Of a stretch of DNA of 13,877 nt, positions 1 to 6,259 are shown one piece after another. How positions within the stretch are numbered: position 1 is the stretch's first letter; every line of letters begins with the position of its first letter. Origin of the DNA: Candidatus Omnitrophota bacterium. Lineage in GTDB: Bacteria > Omnitrophota > Gorgyraeia > Gygaellales > Profunditerraquicolaceae. Made by a program: the position numbers and the translations under genes. The DNA lies in contig JAQTVG010000011.1 in the NCBI GenBank assembly GCA_028706895.1, positions 1 through 13,877 of the forward strand. The letters run 5' to 3'. The notes beneath the pieces are model-generated. The model was given only the letters and a program-made list of their open reading frames with translations, had not been told where the DNA came from and did not search any database.

Positions 1-4
1 CCGT

Positions 5-268
5 TTATCTAAAGTGGCGCAAGACGACGTAACCACCGTAACCGTGTATTTGTTCGCCCATAACCACAACATCGGGATTTTTAGCTTTTACCTGTTCTAT
101 TAACTGTTCCATGAGTATTTCAAGCGCCCTGCCGTCAATAACAGCCAGGTCTTTGTATCCACGCTCACGTATATATGCCGCCCAATGCGCATACAATTGA
201 TTTGGCGACCTGTGAATTCCATGCGTTGCCCAAGCACCCACCTTTGGCATAACAAATAATATTTTCAT
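5..268 (-). CDS. B12-binding radical-SAM-type protein, N-terminal fragment (short or frameshifted)
   Basis: The 87 residues match my memory of the N-terminal cobalamin-binding-like domain of B12-dependent radical SAM proteins. There is a beta-strand start (KILFVMPKVGAW), the family-like stretch HRSPNQLYAHWAAYIRERGY (residues 19-38), then a second strand PDVVVMGEQIHGYGGY (65-80). I see no classical DxHxxG cobalamin-ligand motif, which this radical SAM group often lacks. The start is well supported: GGAGG lies 7 bases upstream of the ATG, 14 bases after the preceding gene's stop, so it is the last visible gene of the KS operon. Family members are normally several hundred residues, but this frame stops with TAA at 5-7. 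In another frame the last bases stay open to the window edge (reading T/L-D-K-R), so a one-base frameshift within the last 15 bases is a real alternative to a genuinely short protein. The radical SAM CxxxCxxC part is not in the window. Confidence 0.6.
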   Translation of the reverse strand: MKILFVMPKVGAWATHGIHRSPNQLYAHWAAYIRERGYKDLAVIDGRALEILMEQLIEQVKAKNPDVVVMGEQIHGYGGYVVLRHFR

Positions 269-282
269 TTATTTCCTCCGTC

Positions 283-1512
283 TTAAGCTTTTTCTACCAC
301 AAGCACTGAATTTATACCGCCCCTTCCCCGTGAAATTATCAGGGCCTTATTTATTTTATGTTCTTTAGCTTCTTTCATAATATAATTTAAACCAGGATAA
401 ACCGGGTCATCCAAATTGACCGTCGGAGGAATTAAACTGTTCTCCATTGCCAAAATCGTAGCAATCAAATCCACTACGCCTGAAGCGCCCAACAGGTTTC
501 CAAACATCGATTTTGGGCAGCTTATAGGTATATTCTTTAATCCAGCGCCAAAAACATTTTTTATCGCTTCTATTTCCGAATTATCCCAAATATTTACGGC
601 CAAACCGTCTAAACTGATATAATCTATTTTATCGGCCGTTATCCCGGCGTCACTAAGCGCGGTCTTTATTGCCCTGGCTAATTGCAGGCCCTTTGGGTCA
701 GGCGTGATTCTATTGTACCCGTCGCAGCTTGTCCCATAACCAGAAACATAAGCCGCTATATTCGCGCCCCGGGCCTTAGCTCTTTCTTCCGGCTCCATTA
801 CTAAAATACCCGCGCCTTCGCCGATAACAAACCCTCCGCGCTTCTTATCAAAAGGCCTATAGGCGTTTTCAGGATGCGCGTTATCAACGGATAACCCGCC
901 ATAAGTATTGCAGCATAATAAAGCATAAGGCGTAACCGGCGCTTCCATACCGCCGGCTAAAATCATATTTAACTTTCCTTTACTTAGGGTCTTGCGCGCG
1001 TAGCCGATTGCTTCAACGGAACCCGCCCTGTCCGCGACAACGGTCTTGCTGAATCCTTTTATACCGTAATAAATAGAAACCTGCCCCTGGGGCGCGGCAG
1101 GAAACCATGCTGAAGCCATATAAGGAGATACTCCTTCGCGGCCTTCAATATATAAATCGCGCAGTTCCGTCTCGGCATACAACCATCCGCCGATAGCATT
1201 ACCTAAAAATATGCCTACAAGGTTCGGGTCTTCTTTTTTAATATCTATGCCGGCATCCTGTAAAGCCATCTCCGCGGCGATAAGCGCCATATGCGAAAAA
1301 GCGTCTATCTTTTTTAAGAGCCGCTCTGACACATGGCTGTATTTTTCCAAATCGTCAATCTGTCCGGCAATACGCGACGGATACCTTGAGGCATCAAAAC
1401 GCGTAATCTCTTTTATAAATGACCTTCCAGACTTGATGTTCGCCCAGAATTGCCTGCGGCCTATACCTGAAGGCGCAACTATACCTAAACCTGTAACAGC
1501 AACTTTTTCCAC
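283..1512 (-). CDS. Chain-length-factor-like beta-ketoacyl synthase homologue without catalytic residues
   Basis: A 409-residue thiolase-fold protein of the FabF/KS type: VAVTGLGIVAPSGIG at the N-terminus, RPFDKKRGGFVIGEGAGILV around residues 219-238, and a glycine-rich C-terminus (SRGRGGINS). Aligned by eye with the upstream ketosynthase, the nucleophilic Cys is replaced by Arg162 (VVADRAGSVEAIG). The first His is replaced by Asp302 (ISLDGLAV) and the second by Asn339 (KSMFGNLLGA), although Lys334 is kept. It therefore should not condense acyl chains itself. In type II polyketide and aryl-polyene systems such a dead paralogue, the chain length factor, pairs with an active KS; that role is inferred here. 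The start is GTG: its G is shared with the TAG stop of the upstream KS gene, and GGAGG at 1517-1521 precedes it by four bases. The one-base overlap suggests translational coupling and roughly equal amounts, as expected for a heterodimer. Confidence 0.88.
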   Translation of the reverse strand: MEKVAVTGLGIVAPSGIGRRQFWANIKSGRSFIKEITRFDASRYPSRIAGQIDDLEKYSHVSERLLKKIDAFSHMALIAAEMALQDAGIDIKKEDPNLVGIFLGNAIGGWLYAETELRDLYIEGREGVSPYMASAWFPAAPQGQVSIYYGIKGFSKTVVADRAGSVEAIGYARKTLSKGKLNMILAGGMEAPVTPYALLCCNTYGGLSVDNAHPENAYRPFDKKRGGFVIGEGAGILVMEPEERAKARGANIAAYVSGYGTSCDGYNRITPDPKGLQLARAIKTALSDAGITADKIDYISLDGLAVNIWDNSEIEAIKNVFGAGLKNIPISCPKSMFGNLLGASGVVDLIATILAMENSLIPPTVNLDDPVYPGLNYIMKEAKEHKINKALIISRGRGGINSVLVVEKA

Positions 1513-2774
1513 TAAACCTCCAAACGTTTAAGAATTAAAGATGAATGTATACCTGAAAAACCGCTGCTTGTTTTTAAAATAGTATTTACCTTTTTTGCCC
1601 TTGCCACATTGGGAATATAATCTAAATCGCACAACGGGTCCTTCTCTTCCTGGTTTATCGTCGGTGGAAGGATATTTTTCTGGAAAATCATTGAACAGAC
1701 AACCAGCTCCACGGCATTGGCTGCCGCAAGAGGATGCCCAATCATGGATTTTAAAGAACTCATCGGTAATTTGTAAGCGTAATCCCCAAACACCATCTTG
1801 TAGGCAGAAGTCTCAAATATATCGTTCATGCGGGTCGATGAACCATGTGCGTTAATATAATCTATATCTGCCGGTTTCATGCCGGCGTCTTTAAGCGCCA
1901 GATTAATGCAATTTGCCATAGCAGTGCCGTCGGCCGGCAGGTCAGTCATATGAAAAGCATTACAGCTTGTGCCAAAACCGGCTACCTCCGCATAAATATG
2001 GGCGTTGCGTTTTAAGGCATGATTTAATTCTTCCAGTACCAATATACCCGCGCCCTCTGAGAGTACAAACCCATCGCGTTTCTTATCAAAGGGGCGGCTT
2101 GCGCTTTGAGGATTATCATTACGCACGGATAAGACATTAACCACGTCAAATGAACCAAAAGTAACCGGCGTAATCGGGGCTTCTGCTGCCCCGGCAAACA
2201 TTATATCCTGATCACCGTCTTGTATTGTCTCTAAAGCAAACCCCAGAGAATCTGTCCCGGCGGTGCACCCTGTTGAAAGAGTATTGCAAATACCTTTTAA
2301 GCCAAGCCTGGCTGATATTTCAATTGAAGGCGTATTAAACATTGCGGCATCATACAGGTCGGGCCTGACCTTTGAAGGGTCTATGGGATTCTTGCCGTCA
2401 TCGGTGACTAAGGCAAATTCTTCCTCCATATATTTTGTCCCGCAGATAGCGTTAGCAAGGCATACTCCGATGCGCTCGGTATTTTCTTTAGATAAATCCA
2501 GTTTACTATCCTCTAACGCCATATCGCCGCTTACCACGCCAAATTGGACATACCTGTCCATGCGCACCGCTTCTTCATGGGTGAGGCCGAGTTTAAACGG
2601 GTCAAAATCGCGCACCTCAGCTGCTATCTTGGTATTAAACATTGAGACATCAAAACCATCCACAAGCCTGACTGCTGACTTCCCCGAAGACATCGCCTGC
2701 CAGACGTTATCTTTACCTATACCATTGGGCGAAATTACTCCTACTCCCGTAATAACCACTCTTCTTTTTTGCAT
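1512..2774 (-). CDS. Beta-ketoacyl-ACP synthase, KS-alpha-like (catalytically intact)
   Basis: A 420-residue ketosynthase of usual FabF/KS-alpha length. It should carry out decarboxylative Claisen condensation of a malonyl-ACP extender with an acyl chain in the cytoplasm. The catalytic set is complete: Cys170 in STGCTAGTDSLG, His310 in NAHGSSTRMND, Lys342 and His347 in LKSMIGHPLAAANA. The block around AGAAEAPITP (195-203) and the HMTDLPADGTAMA stretch (275-287) look more like KS-alpha of type II polyketide synthases than housekeeping FabF, judged from memory of those families. The gene starts one base after the preceding TIGR04076-type gene's stop and ends overlapping the KS-like partner by one base. 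The Shine-Dalgarno-like GAGG is about 15 bases upstream of the ATG, rather far. The pairing with a catalytically dead paralogue directly downstream is the main argument for a KS/CLF heterodimer; a separate fatty-acid condensing enzyme remains possible. Confidence 0.92.
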   Translation of the reverse strand: MQKRRVVITGVGVISPNGIGKDNVWQAMSSGKSAVRLVDGFDVSMFNTKIAAEVRDFDPFKLGLTHEEAVRMDRYVQFGVVSGDMALEDSKLDLSKENTERIGVCLANAICGTKYMEEEFALVTDDGKNPIDPSKVRPDLYDAAMFNTPSIEISARLGLKGICNTLSTGCTAGTDSLGFALETIQDGDQDIMFAGAAEAPITPVTFGSFDVVNVLSVRNDNPQSASRPFDKKRDGFVLSEGAGILVLEELNHALKRNAHIYAEVAGFGTSCNAFHMTDLPADGTAMANCINLALKDAGMKPADIDYINAHGSSTRMNDIFETSAYKMVFGDYAYKLPMSSLKSMIGHPLAAANAVELVVCSMIFQKNILPPTINQEEKDPLCDLDYIPNVARAKKVNTILKTSSGFSGIHSSLILKRLEV

Positions 2775-2775
2775 T

Positions 2776-3378
2776 TTATTTATTTTTATCCTCTTTAACG
2801 CGCGTTACTTTAAAAATGATGTTGCCTCCGTCGGGACAGGTGACCGTATCTATGGAATCAGGGTTGTCCATAAAGAAGAATTCTGCCCCGAAATTTAACG
2901 CAAATAGCGCGGGAAACGCCGTATGAAATGCCGCGCCGCAAAAACCCGGGATGCATTTAAGCCCCTGGGTCTCCCACTTGTCTCCAACCTTGTAACCGAA
3001 TGCGCATTTACCTTTGGCCTTTACTACCTCTATTACCATTTTCTTGGGATTTGGCCCTTTGAAATTCGGGTCTTTGGGGAGCGTTTCAACCTTACCCTCT
3101 TTATCCAGTATCTCCGCCTTAAACTCCAACTTGCCCCCATCAGGGCAAGTGACCAGCAGCGAACGCTGATTGTCCCTGAAAGGGAATTTAGCGCCAAAAC
3201 TTAAAGCATAGATGACAGGAAATAACGCGTGCGCCAGGCCAAGGCAGAAGAATTTTGGAGGATGGGTAAAATCTTCCAGGATTATTTCTTCGCCTATCTT
3301 ATATCCGTGGTAACATTCACCGAAAACATTTGTTACCGTAAGCTTTAATTTAGGAAAAGGAGAATTTACTTCGGGCAT
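2776..3378 (-). CDS. Tandem TIGR04076-type repeat protein
   Basis: A 200-residue protein built from two copies of a domain of about 80 residues (about 10-93 and 112-194). Each copy shows the same order: G-x-C with G-Y-K-x-G (Cys22/Cys125), F-C with a following hydrophobic AHALFP or FHTAFP stretch (Cys45/Cys147), F-G-A-(K/E)-F-x-F, D-N, and finally T-C-P-D-G-G (Cys78/Cys181). This matches the pattern I remember for the TIGR04076 family, whose function is not known to me and which is usually a single domain. Three conserved cysteines per copy, about 102-103 residues apart between copies, could bind a metal or be redox active; that is inference. There is no signal peptide or membrane segment. 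The ATG follows the upstream stop without any gap and the KS gene follows after one base, so the protein is embedded in the operon and probably serves the same pathway. Confidence 0.75.
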   Translation of the reverse strand: MPEVNSPFPKLKLTVTNVFGECYHGYKIGEEIILEDFTHPPKFFCLGLAHALFPVIYALSFGAKFPFRDNQRSLLVTCPDGGKLEFKAEILDKEGKVETLPKDPNFKGPNPKKMVIEVVKAKGKCAFGYKVGDKWETQGLKCIPGFCGAAFHTAFPALFALNFGAEFFFMDNPDSIDTVTCPDGGNIIFKVTRVKEDKNK

Positions 3379-4383
3379 CTATCCAACCAAGCCTTTTGTC
3401 TTGTGCAGCAGTTCTTCTTTAGTAAAAAATCTGCCTGTCTTCTCTACTTCGTGCACCAATTTTACCAGCCTTTTATTTAAAGGCGCCGTAAGATTATTAT
3501 CTTTAGCAAGGCGCACAAATTCACCGTTAATATAATCTATCTCCGAACTCCTGCCTCTTTTTATGCTCTGCAATATTGAACCGTAAATAGGCTCTTTACT
3601 TAAATTAACCATTATACCGGAAAATATCCTGGCTGCTTCAAGAGCAGGCATAGAAGTCAATTTGGTCAGGCGTTCTAAAGGAAAATCGGGCAGGGATACC
3701 ATATTTATGCCCGATCCGGAAACAACATCAAATCCTTCCCTCCATATCGCGATACTTATGCGGCTGATATCAATATCCGCGAATGCCTCCTGCATGCTTA
3801 TCCCTAAAATCGCAGGTATGCAATTGTTGGCGTTGACAAAAATCTTCAGGTACTTCATTCCCTGTATATTATCGGAAATGACCGTGGGAAAAACTTTATT
3901 CAAGACTTCGCTTATCCTGGTTATGCGCTCATCATTCTTAGCGAATATCCTGCCCATAACCCAGTTGCCTTCAAAATTATGCACAACCTTACCCGGTTCT
4001 AAATACGTCGCGCCGAACATCACGATGCTTGATATAATATTTTCTTTAGGAATATAGCGAGAAACAATGTCGTCCGCGAATACGCCGTTCTGCGTGGTCA
4101 GCAAGTTGGCGCCCTCAATGAACTTCAGGTTTTCTTTTACCGCTTCCTCAACATCCTGCGTCTTAGTAGCAAGTATTACCAGGTCTGAAACGCGGTTTAA
4201 CCTGTCATGCGCTTCAATATTGACCGTAAAATGGTTCCTCACGCCGGTAATCTGCAGACCCTTTTCTTTTATGGTGCTGATAGAATCATCCCTGCCCACA
4301 AGAAAGACATCCTGGCCTTTTAATTTTAAATACCCGCAGATAAGATTGCCTATGGCGCCGGCGCCGATTACCGAAATCTTCAT
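3379..4383 (-). CDS. Ketopantoate reductase (PanE/ApbA) family NAD(P)H dehydrogenase
   Basis: A 334-residue cytoplasmic oxidoreductase. The N-terminal Rossmann fold shows GAGAIG at residues 7-12, ATKTQDVEEA at 72-81 and TTQNGV at 96-101, all typical of 2-dehydropantoate 2-reductases. The C-terminal helical domain has the catalytic-lysine region KYLKIFVNANN (Lys180 likely the general acid, Asn184) and the substrate-binding SSEIDYINGE (279-288, with Glu281). It is somewhat longer than the E. coli enzyme (about 303 residues). The start codon lies inside the stop of the preceding small gene (ATGA overlap), and the next gene starts immediately after the stop. True PanE in coenzyme A synthesis is possible and would link to carrier-protein phosphopantetheine. 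However, the context of KS genes and a TIGR04076-type protein makes reduction of another alpha- or beta-keto intermediate equally plausible. The family is clear, the substrate is not. Confidence 0.85.
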   Translation of the reverse strand: MKISVIGAGAIGNLICGYLKLKGQDVFLVGRDDSISTIKEKGLQITGVRNHFTVNIEAHDRLNRVSDLVILATKTQDVEEAVKENLKFIEGANLLTTQNGVFADDIVSRYIPKENIISSIVMFGATYLEPGKVVHNFEGNWVMGRIFAKNDERITRISEVLNKVFPTVISDNIQGMKYLKIFVNANNCIPAILGISMQEAFADIDISRISIAIWREGFDVVSGSGINMVSLPDFPLERLTKLTSMPALEAARIFSGIMVNLSKEPIYGSILQSIKRGRSSEIDYINGEFVRLAKDNNLTAPLNKRLVKLVHEVEKTGRFFTKEELLHKTKGLVG

Positions 4384-4655
4384 TTTTTATGGTTATTATT
4401 TTTGGGAAATCCGTACTTCTTATAGTCAAAACCGGTCTGTTCAAGAAGCCTGACCATCATGCTATAAAAAGGAGAAGGCACATCAGAAAAGAAAGCGCCA
4501 AGCACATCCTGCTCCTGGACTTCAAAAGATTTTCTGGACGCCGCGATTTCTTCGGATTTTTTAGTTACTATCTCCTGCGTAATGCGGCGATGAAAAACAG
4601 GAATCTTCGCAATCATTGTATCAAATTTTTCTTTAGTCTTGGTTTCCCAATTCAT
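4380..4655 (-). CDS. Small PCP-reductase-like (PCP_red/DUF2621-type) protein
   Basis: A 91-residue, charged, probably all-helical protein. The N-terminal half, NWETKTKEKFDTMIAKIPVF followed by a basic helix (residues 2-34), and the later EVQEQDV (45-51) resemble the small domain found at the C-terminus of the light-independent protochlorophyllide reductase B subunit and in stand-alone homologues (pattern W-x-x-A/T...L-x-x-IP-x-F-x-R...V-x-x-x-DV). It has no Ser-containing DSL motif, so it is not an acyl carrier protein. It is the first gene after the strong promoter and has a clear ribosome binding site (AAGAAAGG, about ten bases before the ATG). Its stop overlaps the start of the dehydrogenase gene by four bases. 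Function unknown; it could be an accessory subunit for an enzyme of the operon. Assignment by recalled motif only. Confidence 0.55.
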   Translation of the reverse strand: MNWETKTKEKFDTMIAKIPVFHRRITQEIVTKKSEEIAASRKSFEVQEQDVLGAFFSDVPSPFYSMMVRLLEQTGFDYKKYGFPKNNNHKK

Positions 4656-4667
4656 TTGATTTTTACC

Positions 4668-4679
4668 TTTCTTAAGAAA
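4668..4679. promoter_or_regulatory. 12-bp perfect palindrome over the Shine-Dalgarno region
   Basis: TTTCTTAAGAAA reads identically on both strands and abuts the larger palindrome at 4679. On the minus strand its right half (AAGAAA) forms part of the AAGAAAGG ribosome binding site of the small PCP-reductase-like gene. Folding or protein binding here could therefore affect translation start. It is short and AT-rich, so it could also be chance. Confidence 0.4.
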
Positions 4680-4700
4680 TATAGTAAAATTTTACTATAT
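4679..4700. promoter_or_regulatory. 22-bp perfect palindrome, candidate operator
   Basis: The half-site ATATAGTAAAA is followed directly by its exact reverse complement, giving a 22-bp palindrome without mismatch or spacer. It starts about four bases downstream of the transcription start predicted from the adjacent promoter, i.e. roughly +4 to +26. That is a classic place for a dimeric repressor to block initiation or early elongation. The nearest regulator gene is the PadR-type gene whose stop lies only 70 bases to the right; that it binds here is inference. An RNA stem of this composition would be A-U rich without a U-tail, so a terminator role is unlikely. Confidence 0.6.
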
Positions 4701-4710
4701 GTATTAGATT

Positions 4711-4738
4711 ATTATATTAGAAAACTAAACCGTGTCAA
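4711..4738 (-). promoter_or_regulatory. Consensus sigma-70-type promoter of the KS operon
   Basis: On the minus strand a perfect -35 hexamer TTGACA (4738-4733) is followed after 16 bases by a perfect -10 hexamer TATAAT (4716-4711). Transcription would begin near 4704, about 49 bases before the ATG of the small PCP-reductase-like gene. Both hexamers match the housekeeping consensus exactly, which implies high intrinsic strength and fits the presence of a candidate operator immediately downstream. Because the PadR-type gene ends at 4770, this promoter separates the accA-padR transcript from the KS operon. Confidence 0.8.
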
Positions 4739-4769
4739 GAATTTTTTAATCTGTTTTTGGGTTTCGCGG

Positions 4770-5285
4770 CTAAAGGTTCTTTATTAATTTAGAGAGGAAC
4801 CTGGCTTCGGCCTCTACCATCTGCAGGTCATGCTCTAAGATATAGGCCAATGAGGAGGGTTTTTTCTTGCCTAAAGATTCAACTGTATGCCTTAAGTTCC
4901 TGGAAAGTTTATCAAGGATGAGTGCTCGCGCTCGCAGCCTGCGTTTTACAATATCCGGTTTCATATAAGCCAGAAAATACAGGCTCAGGTCCAGGCTGAA
5001 CTGCGGCCTTTTAAAGTTAAGCAAGCTTTTGGTAAGTAATTCCTCAAACCTCTTTTCGCCTTTTTGAGTAAGCGCGTAGACAAACCGCTGCGGCCGCCTG
5101 CCGGATTTAGCTGTTTTCTGAGTCACCAGGTCCTCTTTTTCCAGTATGCGCAAAGGGTAATATATGGACTTTAAATCTACCCCGGAGAACAAAGCCAGGA
5201 TTTCTTTAATCTTCTTCTTTATCTCGTAACCGTGTTTCGGGCTCTCTTTTAATAAACCCAATAGAATCAATTCATTTTCTATCAT
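4770..5285 (-). CDS. PadR family transcriptional regulator
   Basis: A 171-residue protein with the PadR winged helix at its N-terminus: ILLGLLKESPKHGYEIKKKI (residues 7-26), then SIYYPLRILEKEDLVTQ (40-56), the wing GRRPQRFVYALTQKGEKRF (62-80) and a helical C-terminal half (about 90-171) that would form the dimerisation helices. PadR proteins are dimeric and usually repress neighbouring genes on sensing phenolics or other small hydrophobic ligands; the ligand here is unknown. The ATG overlaps the accA stop (ATGA), so it is translated from the accA message. The next gene on the strand starts 114 bases away behind its own strong promoter and a 22-bp palindrome, making that operon the obvious target. 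I see no hairpin terminator after the stop. Confidence 0.9.
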   Translation of the reverse strand: MIENELILLGLLKESPKHGYEIKKKIKEILALFSGVDLKSIYYPLRILEKEDLVTQKTAKSGRRPQRFVYALTQKGEKRFEELLTKSLLNFKRPQFSLDLSLYFLAYMKPDIVKRRLRARALILDKLSRNLRHTVESLGKKKPSSLAYILEHDLQMVEAEARFLSKLIKNL

Positions 5286-6229
5286 CCTACAATACCCATC
5301 TCTCTGAATTTCTTGTATCTCAGCTTCAATAATTCATCCGTTTTAATTGAATTTAATTGTTTCAAATCTTTATTTATGGCCTCTTTTATGATTTTAGCCA
5401 TTGCCTCGGGGTTGGTGTGCGCCCCTCCTAACGGCTCGGGGATTATTTCATCAATAATACCCATCTTCAATAAATCAGGCCCTGTTAATTTCAAGACTTG
5501 CGCTGCGTCGGGCGCCTTTGAGCCGTTTTTCCAGAGTATTGCCGCGCAACCTTCCGGAGAAATAACCGAATAATAAGCATTTTCTAAAACGCAAACTCTA
5601 TCTGCTATTCCAATCCCGAGCGCGCCGCCTGAGCCGCCTTCACCAATAACTATGGCTACAATAGGCACGGCGACACTCATCATCTCCCTTAAATTAAGCG
5701 CTATTGCCCAGGCCTGGCCGCGCTCCTCAGCCCCCATCCCCGGGTATGCGCCTGGGGTATCAATAAATATCACAATGGGTAAATTGAATTCTTCCGCAAG
5801 GCGCATTAGCCTGAGGGCTTTACGATAGCCTTCAGGGTGCGCGCAGCCAAAATTACGCCTCAGGTTCTCCTTGGTATCCCTGCCTTTCTGATGCCCCATA
5901 ACTAAAATCTTTTGATTGTCTATTTTTGCAAGGCCGGCGACTATGGCTTTGTCATCGGAAAAACTGCGGTCTCCGTGCAACTCAATAAAATCGGACATAA
6001 TCATACCGATATAATCTAACGTGTAGGGCCTTTGGGGATGCCGCGCGATCTGGACTCTCTGCCATGGAGTAAGGCTGGAATATGTATCCTCTCTAAGCTG
6101 CTTTAATTTTTCTTCCAGCCGGCTTACCTCCGAAGAAAGGTCAATCTTCTTATCGGAGATAAAACCTTTAAGCTCCTGGATTTTTTTCTCTAATTCAACG
6201 ATTGGTTTTTCAAAATCAAGCCCGCTCAT
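5282..6229 (-). CDS. accA: Acetyl-CoA carboxylase carboxyltransferase subunit alpha
   Basis: Part of the acetyl-CoA carboxylase complex: with AccD it transfers the carboxyl group from carboxybiotin to acetyl-CoA, giving malonyl-CoA for fatty acid (and polyketide-like) synthesis. The 315-residue length is normal. Diagnostic blocks are all present: the N-terminal coiled-coil-like helix, ARHPQRPYTLDYI, ELHGDRSFSDD, GHQKGRDTKENLRRNFG, DTPGAYPGMGAEERGQ, GEGGSGGALGIG and YYSVISPEGCAAILWK. I prefer the ATG at 6229 (MSGLDFEKP) over the in-frame TTG two codons upstream; no convincing Shine-Dalgarno sequence precedes either, only AT-rich sequence of about 30 bases after the L,D-transpeptidase stop. The stop overlaps the start of the PadR-type gene by four bases. 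No accD lies in the window. Confidence 0.97.
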   Translation of the reverse strand: MSGLDFEKPIVELEKKIQELKGFISDKKIDLSSEVSRLEEKLKQLREDTYSSLTPWQRVQIARHPQRPYTLDYIGMIMSDFIELHGDRSFSDDKAIVAGLAKIDNQKILVMGHQKGRDTKENLRRNFGCAHPEGYRKALRLMRLAEEFNLPIVIFIDTPGAYPGMGAEERGQAWAIALNLREMMSVAVPIVAIVIGEGGSGGALGIGIADRVCVLENAYYSVISPEGCAAILWKNGSKAPDAAQVLKLTGPDLLKMGIIDEIIPEPLGGAHTNPEAMAKIIKEAINKDLKQLNSIKTDELLKLRYKKFREMGIVG

Positions 6230-6259
6230 TTTCAATTAATAGTTAATTATTTATAAAGG

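Noticed and set aside
2263..2898. 211-codon open frame on the plus strand opposite the ketosynthase
   Set aside because: It lies antisense to a gene with an intact catalytic triad, shows no recognisable domain and has an unnatural composition; a shadow frame.
4380..4655. Small first gene of the operon as the missing acyl carrier protein
   Set aside because: No D-S-L phosphopantetheine attachment motif, and the charge pattern and IPVF block fit a PCP-reductase-like domain better.
4668..4700. Palindromes as a rho-independent terminator of the accA-padR transcript
   Set aside because: They lie downstream of a consensus promoter, the stem would be almost pure A-U with no loop, and no U-run follows in the direction of transcription.
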